NCBI GenBank assembly: GCA_964507035.1
Contig: CAZDOQ010000063.1
Span: 1-9,156 of the forward strand
Source of the DNA: Pseudolachnospira sp964507035
GTDB lineage: Bacteria > Bacillota > Clostridia > Lachnospirales > Lachnospiraceae
DNA: 9,156 nt
Direction: 5' to 3'
Part shown: positions 6,059 to 9,156 of the stretch, in pieces
Layout of the letters: every line of letters begins with the position of its first letter
Numbering within the stretch: position 1 is the stretch's first letter
Translations under genes and position numbers: made by a program
Notes under the pieces: generated by a model
The model's input: the letters and a program-made list of their open reading frames with translations, nothing else
Told to the model about the DNA's origin: nothing
The model's database searches: none

Positions 6059-7741
6059 TTATGATGCCGAGAGGAACGACGAGATCAGCGCCCACACGCC
6101 GTCCGTCTCCATTCCCAGTTTCCAGCCGCCGATTCCCGCCAGTCCGTAGGAGGAAAGAATGTCCAGCTTTTCCTGTAGGGAGGTCTCATCTTCCACCCAC
6201 ATCTGATAGGTCACGCCGCCTTCCGTCTCCTCATAGACATAGGTCTGGGCCTGCTCCGGCAACCACGTCTCCGTAGCCTCCGGATGCGCCGCCAGCACCC
6301 TGTCCACATCGTTCATGGCCACCGTCTCTGAGGTGAGAACGCCGCCTGTCTCGGTCCAAAGCCGGGTGTAAAAGGGCAACGCACAGATCAGTTTCTCTGC
6401 CGGCACCTCCGCCAGCGTGTCTTCCACGCCCTGGCGAACAAATTCCAGGGAGGATGTGGAACCGGCATCCGATCCGCTGTAGTGTTCATCGTAGGCCATC
6501 ACCACCACATAGTCCGCCACCACGCCCTGTTCCGCCCGGTAATAGTGTTCCGTCCAGGCGGAAGGGACATAGTTGTCCACGGAAAGCACCAGGCCCCGCT
6601 GGCGGCAGGCTACGGAAAGTTCCCGGATGAACTGGATATAGCCCTCCCCGGCACCTGCCGGCAACTCTTCCAGATCCACGTTGATCCCGTCCAGATCATA
6701 CTCTTCCGCCTGGGCCATCAGGCCGTTGATCAGGTTGGTCCGGTGGGAGGTGACGTTCAGCAGTTCCTCCGGGTCCACCCCTTCAATATTGATATTTTCC
6801 ACCAACGCCCAGACCTGAATTCCCCGGGAATGAGCGATCTCCACGTATTCATGGCTGGCCCGGGATTCCAGATTTCCCTCCTCGTCCTGGATGGAAAACC
6901 AGGTGGGAGCCAGCACGTTCAGCCCCTGGGCGTTCTCCAACAGGCTATTCAGGGAACTCACGCCGGATTCCTCGAACACCTGATGCCAGACCAAAAACAC
7001 CTTCTCGTCCAAGGTGGTCCGTGTGTATTCCGGCGCCTGGTACGGCCCGCTGTCCTCCACCGTCTCCACCCCGGTCATCTGGTTATTCTGCATGTAGCCC
7101 ACAAATCCGTCCTGGGTATAGACGGTGGACCAGTCCTCCTGCTGTTCCAGGATGGTAAAGCGGGCGCCGGAAGTGACCTCTGTGATCACCGGACTCTTCA
7201 CATCCGCCTCGGTCCGCACCTGGCCGGTCTCCTCCACATCTCCTGTGGTGGTCTCTCCCCACTGGGTGCGGAGAAAGACCCGGTTGGGATTGGTATAGGT
7301 GTCCACCTGAATATTGGTGTATTGGGCCACATAGTCCAGGGAAACATACACCGTTTCCTCCTGTTTCAGAAAAACCGGTCCTCCCTCAAACTGCGTGTCC
7401 GCTCCCGCGATGATCACCTCATTGGCCGTGGTCACCACCAACAGCTGCTCCGCTGTATCCCAATAAAAGCGGCTGTTCAGCTCATTCTGGACAATGGACA
7501 GAGCCAGATAAGCGCGCTGGGCGTTCCAGACCGCGCGGCTTTCCGACAGTACACCGTTGGAAATGACCGCAGCAGTGCCTTCTTCCACCGGATAAAGGGT
7601 CCCCAGGTCTGCCCGCTCTGTGGAGGGTGTATTTTGATGAATCAGTTCATAAATGATTCCTACAACCAATACGATAAGGATCAGGGCCGCGACAATGAGT
7701 ACGGGAAGGTTCTTGTTTCGTTTCGCATTTGCCGAGCTCAT
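6059..7741 (-). CDS. Membrane-anchored extracellular GH18-type glycosidase with CuAO-like and SH3-like domains
   Basis: The 560-residue protein is probably a cell-envelope glycan hydrolase related to the YaaH/SleL/YdhD group, which cleave peptidoglycan or spore cortex fragments. A short basic N-terminus (KRNK) precedes one transmembrane segment at about 13-31, giving an outside C-terminus. Residues 90-160 (DTAEQLLVVTT, VYVSLDYVAQ, NPNRVFLRTQWGE) resemble the copper-amine-oxidase N-terminal-like module common in clostridial envelope proteins. Residues 180-222 look like a bacterial SH3 domain (ARFTILEQQEDWSTVYT, DGFVGYMQ). The GH18 barrel runs from about 246 to 555. It has DGINVDLEE (351-359) with presumed acid E358 and D356, MAYDEHYSGSDAGS (415-428), LPFYTRLW (455-462) and GGWKLG (538-543). 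N354 replaces the first Asp of the usual DxDxE, a substitution I recall in the spore-type branch. The ATG at 7739-7741 has AAAGGAGG 6 bases away. It is monocistronic with its own promoter. The substrate is not shown by the sequence. Confidence 0.9.
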   Translation of the reverse strand: MSSANAKRNKNLPVLIVAALILIVLVVGIIYELIHQNTPSTERADLGTLYPVEEGTAAVISNGVLSESRAVWNAQRAYLALSIVQNELNSRFYWDTAEQLLVVTTANEVIIAGADTQFEGGPVFLKQEETVYVSLDYVAQYTNIQVDTYTNPNRVFLRTQWGETTTGDVEETGQVRTEADVKSPVITEVTSGARFTILEQQEDWSTVYTQDGFVGYMQNNQMTGVETVEDSGPYQAPEYTRTTLDEKVFLVWHQVFEESGVSSLNSLLENAQGLNVLAPTWFSIQDEEGNLESRASHEYVEIAHSRGIQVWALVENINIEGVDPEELLNVTSHRTNLINGLMAQAEEYDLDGINVDLEELPAGAGEGYIQFIRELSVACRQRGLVLSVDNYVPSAWTEHYYRAEQGVVADYVVVMAYDEHYSGSDAGSTSSLEFVRQGVEDTLAEVPAEKLICALPFYTRLWTETGGVLTSETVAMNDVDRVLAAHPEATETWLPEQAQTYVYEETEGGVTYQMWVEDETSLQEKLDILSSYGLAGIGGWKLGMETDGVWALISSFLSAS

Positions 7742-7765
7742 GAAATACCTCCTTTGTTTTGGCCC

Positions 7766-7794
7766 ATTATAGCATACCCGGTGGCAATTTTCAA
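7766..7794 (-). promoter_or_regulatory. SigA promoter with extended -10 for the GH18 gene
   Basis: On the minus strand the -35 box is TTGAAA (7789-7794, 5 of 6) and the -10 box a perfect TATAAT (7766-7771), with a 17-base spacer. TGC directly before the -10 box makes an extended -10. The start point would be near 7759, only about 18 bases before the ATG, so the leader contains little beyond the ribosome-binding site. This suggests strong vegetative expression. I see no sporulation-type promoter. Confidence 0.82.
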
Positions 7795-7811
7795 ACGCTC
7801 TTCGACAATCA

Positions 7812-7849
7812 GGGAACTTTCTTCGGCAGAAGAGATTCCGGCGGTTCCC
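7812..7849 (-). repeat. Two-tier inverted repeat, possible weak terminator of the 77-aa gene
   Basis: The outer arms GGGAAC (7812-7817) and GTTCCC (7844-7849) enclose a perfect inner hairpin, TCTTC-GGCA-GAAGA (7820-7833). It starts 3 bases beyond the stop of the 77-residue gene. It has the position of a terminator, but the arms are asymmetric and no T-run follows on the minus strand. It may instead protect the 3' end or slow polymerase before the GH18 promoter. Confidence 0.4.
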
Positions 7850-7852
7850 GGT

Positions 7853-8086
7853 TCATGTTTCTTTCTCAATTCGATCAAACCGTAGTTCTACCAGCTTGCC
7901 CTGATCGTCTGAGATATAGTCTCTCATATAAGCTCCGGCCTCTCTGATCACACACAAATCGGCAATGTCTTCCACAGGCACCGCCTTTCCCTCTACCGTC
8001 AGAGTGACGCCTGCTTTCTGATAGGCATACAGCGTCTGAAGAAACAGCTGATATTCATCGTGATATATTAGACTTGCTCTTTTCAT
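7853..8086 (-). CDS. Small protein of unknown function (77 aa)
   Basis: The codon use is gene-like, and the ORF has its own promoter and a plausible ribosome-binding site (AGAGG, 7 bases before the ATG, with AGGAG further up). I do not recognise the family. The product is soluble and mixed alpha/beta: a basic start MKRASLIYHDEYQLF, a helix QTLYAYQKAGV, a beta turn TLTVEGKAVPVEDIADL, then CVIREAGAYMRDYISDD and a charged C-terminus LRFDRIEKET. It has no signal peptide, no transmembrane segment and only one cysteine. It is divergent from mecA, with 255 bases between the start codons, and 111 bases upstream of the GH18 gene on the same strand. The GH18 gene has a separate strong promoter, so the two need not be co-regulated. 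A role with MecA/ClpC is only a guess from position. Confidence 0.75.
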   Translation of the reverse strand: MKRASLIYHDEYQLFLQTLYAYQKAGVTLTVEGKAVPVEDIADLCVIREAGAYMRDYISDDQGKLVELRFDRIEKET

Positions 8087-8169
8087 CCGTTGGCCTCTGC
8101 TCTCCTGAATTGAGACAAGATTTGAACCTTCCCCTTCTTTCCCCGGCCAATGCGTCTCATCTCACTTGT

Positions 8170-8198
8170 ATTGTACTAAAATCAATGACATTTGTCAC
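8170..8198 (-). promoter_or_regulatory. SigA-type promoter for the 77-aa gene
   Basis: On the minus strand the -35 box is GTGACA (8193-8198, 5 of 6) and the -10 box TACAAT (8170-8175, 5 of 6), with a 17-base spacer. The start would be near 8163, giving a leader of about 77 bases that holds purine-rich stretches (GGGGAAAGAAGGGGAAGG) well upstream of the ribosome-binding site. Confidence 0.65.
8186..8197. promoter_or_regulatory. Candidate operator palindrome TGACA-TT-TGTCA
   Basis: Five-base perfect arms (8186-8190 and 8193-8197) flank two bases. The right arm overlaps the -35 box of the 77-aa gene promoter and the left arm lies in its spacer, so a bound dimer would block RNA polymerase. The mecA promoter is about 80 bases away on the other strand and would not be directly covered. 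The repeat is short and I see no second copy in the window, so regulation is inferred. Confidence 0.35.
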
Positions 8199-8279
8199 GC
8201 AATTATCCGACACAAATCGTACCAAAAGTTGCATCATTGGCAGGCCATAAATTTTTCACCTTTTTCACATAATATTTCC

Positions 8280-8309
8280 TTTACACGCATAAAGTATTTG
8301 GGGTATACT
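8280..8309 (+). promoter_or_regulatory. SigA-type promoter for mecA
   Basis: The -35 box is TTTACA (8280-8285, 5 of 6) and the -10 box TATACT (8304-8309, 5 of 6), with an 18-base spacer. The start would be near 8316, giving a leader of about 26 bases before the ATG at 8342. The AT-rich upstream DNA (8248-8279) could act as an UP-like element. Confidence 0.68.
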
Positions 8310-8341
8310 AAAAAAGACATAGGTAGATGGGAAGTGAACGC

Positions 8342-9043
8342 ATGAAGATAGAACGTATCAGTGAAAATCAAATTCGCTGTACCCTGAACCGCAGCGACCT
8401 GTCCGCCCGTCAGCTGACACTTCGGGAACTCGCTTACGGGACAGATAAGGCGCGGATTTTGTTTCGGGAGATGATCCAGCGGGCCACTGCGGAGGTTGGA
8501 TTTGACGCAGAGGATATTCCGCTGATGATTGAGGCGATCCCCCTGGCCAGTGAGGGGATCATGCTGATTATAACCAAAATTGACGACCCGGAGGAGTTGG
8601 ACACCCGCTTTGCCAAATTCACCCCGTCGGAGCATGGGAAAATGGCTTCGCCGGAAGATGAGGAGGAGTTGGATTTGTCGTTCCCGGCCGGTGTCGGCGA
8701 TATGCTGGACGCCTTGAACCGTTATGCAGAAACCCCCCGGACGGAAAAAACCGGCCGGACCCATTGTTTCCGTTTTTCCCAGCTGAACCGGGTGATTGAA
8801 GCGGCCCACGCCCTGCAGGGACAGCCCGTTGGCCGGAACGCCCTGTACAAAGCCGGAGATGGAAACTTTTACCTGACCCTGAACAGCGCAGGCCAGAGCA
8901 GCGAGGAATTCAACCGGGTCTGCAACCTGCTCACCGAGTACGGCACCATCACCCGTTCTGTGGCCGGCACGGAACTCTACTACCAGGAACACTATGACAC
9001 CCTGATCCGGGAGAAGGCCTTGGAGTCTTTGGCGGAGGTGTAA
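8342..9043 (+). CDS. mecA: MecA-family adaptor protein for ClpC protease
   Basis: MecA-type adaptors bring substrate proteins to the ClpC AAA+ unfoldase and also help ClpC assemble into active hexamers. The 233-residue product has the expected two-domain plan. The N-terminal substrate-recognition domain (1-92) contains MKIERISENQIRCTL, ELAYGTDKARILFREM and DIPLMIEAIPLASEGIMLIITK, then DDPEELDTRF, a family hallmark. An acidic flexible linker follows (about 93-137, with EDEEELDLSFP). The C-terminal ClpC-binding/oligomerisation domain (138-225) includes HCFRFSQLNRVIEAA, LYKAGDGNFYLTL, EEFNRVCNLLTEYG and a final helix near LIREKALESL. I chose the ATG at 8342 because the family begins MKIERI. An in-frame ATG at 8327 would add MGSER and has a poorer ribosome-binding site; GGGAAG at 8329-8334 serves 8342. 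Targets in this organism cannot be told. In Bacillus they include the competence regulator ComK, and no competence gene is visible here. Confidence 0.95.
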   Translation: MKIERISENQIRCTLNRSDLSARQLTLRELAYGTDKARILFREMIQRATAEVGFDAEDIPLMIEAIPLASEGIMLIITKIDDPEELDTRFAKFTPSEHGKMASPEDEEELDLSFPAGVGDMLDALNRYAETPRTEKTGRTHCFRFSQLNRVIEAAHALQGQPVGRNALYKAGDGNFYLTLNSAGQSSEEFNRVCNLLTEYGTITRSVAGTELYYQEHYDTLIREKALESLAEV

Positions 9044-9156
9044 AAACCGCATGCTTTCTGCCTGTCGAAACATTACGATGACATTCCCTTGCTTTTTCCT
9101 TTTCCCAGGGCATATATAAAAGAGGCGGGGGCCTGTCCTCCCCACAGCAAAAGGTC
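9044..9156. other. Intergenic DNA at the right edge with weak promoter- and terminator-like signals
   Basis: No gene is seen in these 113 bases. A weak plus-strand promoter is possible: TTGCTT (9089-9094), an 18-base spacer, TATATA (9113-9118). A GC-rich patch follows. On the minus strand GAGG and CCTC (paired across 9122-9140) precede TTTTATAT, which could be a weak terminator for a gene entering from the right. No strong terminator for mecA is visible. Both readings are tentative. Confidence 0.25.

Noticed and set aside
6482..7885. Long open frame (467 codons) on the plus strand opposite the GH18 gene
   Set aside because: It is His/Gly/Pro-rich with no domain, and lies antisense to a well-supported gene. 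This is the usual artefact of GC-rich codon bias.
8252..8268. Tandem TTTTTCAC repeats upstream of mecA
   Set aside because: There are only two copies in low-complexity AT-rich DNA, not aligned to the promoter in a telling way. Probably chance.
8327..8341. Upstream ATG for mecA adding MGSER
   Set aside because: The family begins at MKIERI, and the upstream ATG lacks a good ribosome-binding site.

Overview
The window looks like ordinary chromosome from a GC-rich, low-redundancy Bacillota genome. A Lachnospiraceae-like gut clostridium is the best guess. The support is the glgC-glgD pair with a non-catalytic GlgD, a MecA adaptor starting MKIERISENQIRCTL, a small metallophosphoesterase/SbcC-like pair, consensus SigA promoters and strong AGGAGG ribosome-binding sites. 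Genus cannot be fixed from this sequence. No tRNA, rRNA, CRISPR array, insertion sequence or phage gene was seen.

Layout, left to right. (1) 14-395, minus strand: two very small unrecognised coding traces downstream of glgD. Each shows gene-like codon use that jumps frame, so this stretch is either decaying or carries single-base sequence errors. (2) 393-2764, minus: glgC then glgD overlapping by ATGA, an ADP-glucose pyrophosphorylase operon for glycogen synthesis, with a good promoter at 2882-2910. No glycogen synthase gene lies in the window. (3) 2978-5973, plus: a divergent promoter and a two-gene operon. It encodes a compact SbcD/YhaO-type nuclease and a compact SbcC/YhaN-type ATPase whose coiled coil carries a pair of membrane segments instead of a zinc hook. 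Both genes start with TTG behind strong ribosome-binding sites. (4) 6059-7741, minus, convergent with the ATPase: a membrane-anchored, extracellular multidomain GH18-type glycosidase with its own extended -10 promoter and a very short leader. (5) 7853-8086, minus: a 77-residue protein of unknown function. (6) 8342-9043, plus: mecA, the ClpC adaptor, divergent from the 77-residue gene. The 255-base region between those two holds two promoters and a palindrome over the -35 box of the small gene.

The genes form at least four independent transcription units: carbon storage, DNA-end processing, cell-envelope glycan hydrolysis and regulated proteolysis. There is no sign that they form one pathway. 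The points most worth a second look are the membrane-hairpin SbcC-like ATPase with its nuclease, the unknown gene opposite mecA with its possible operator, and the frame-broken small ORFs at the left end.
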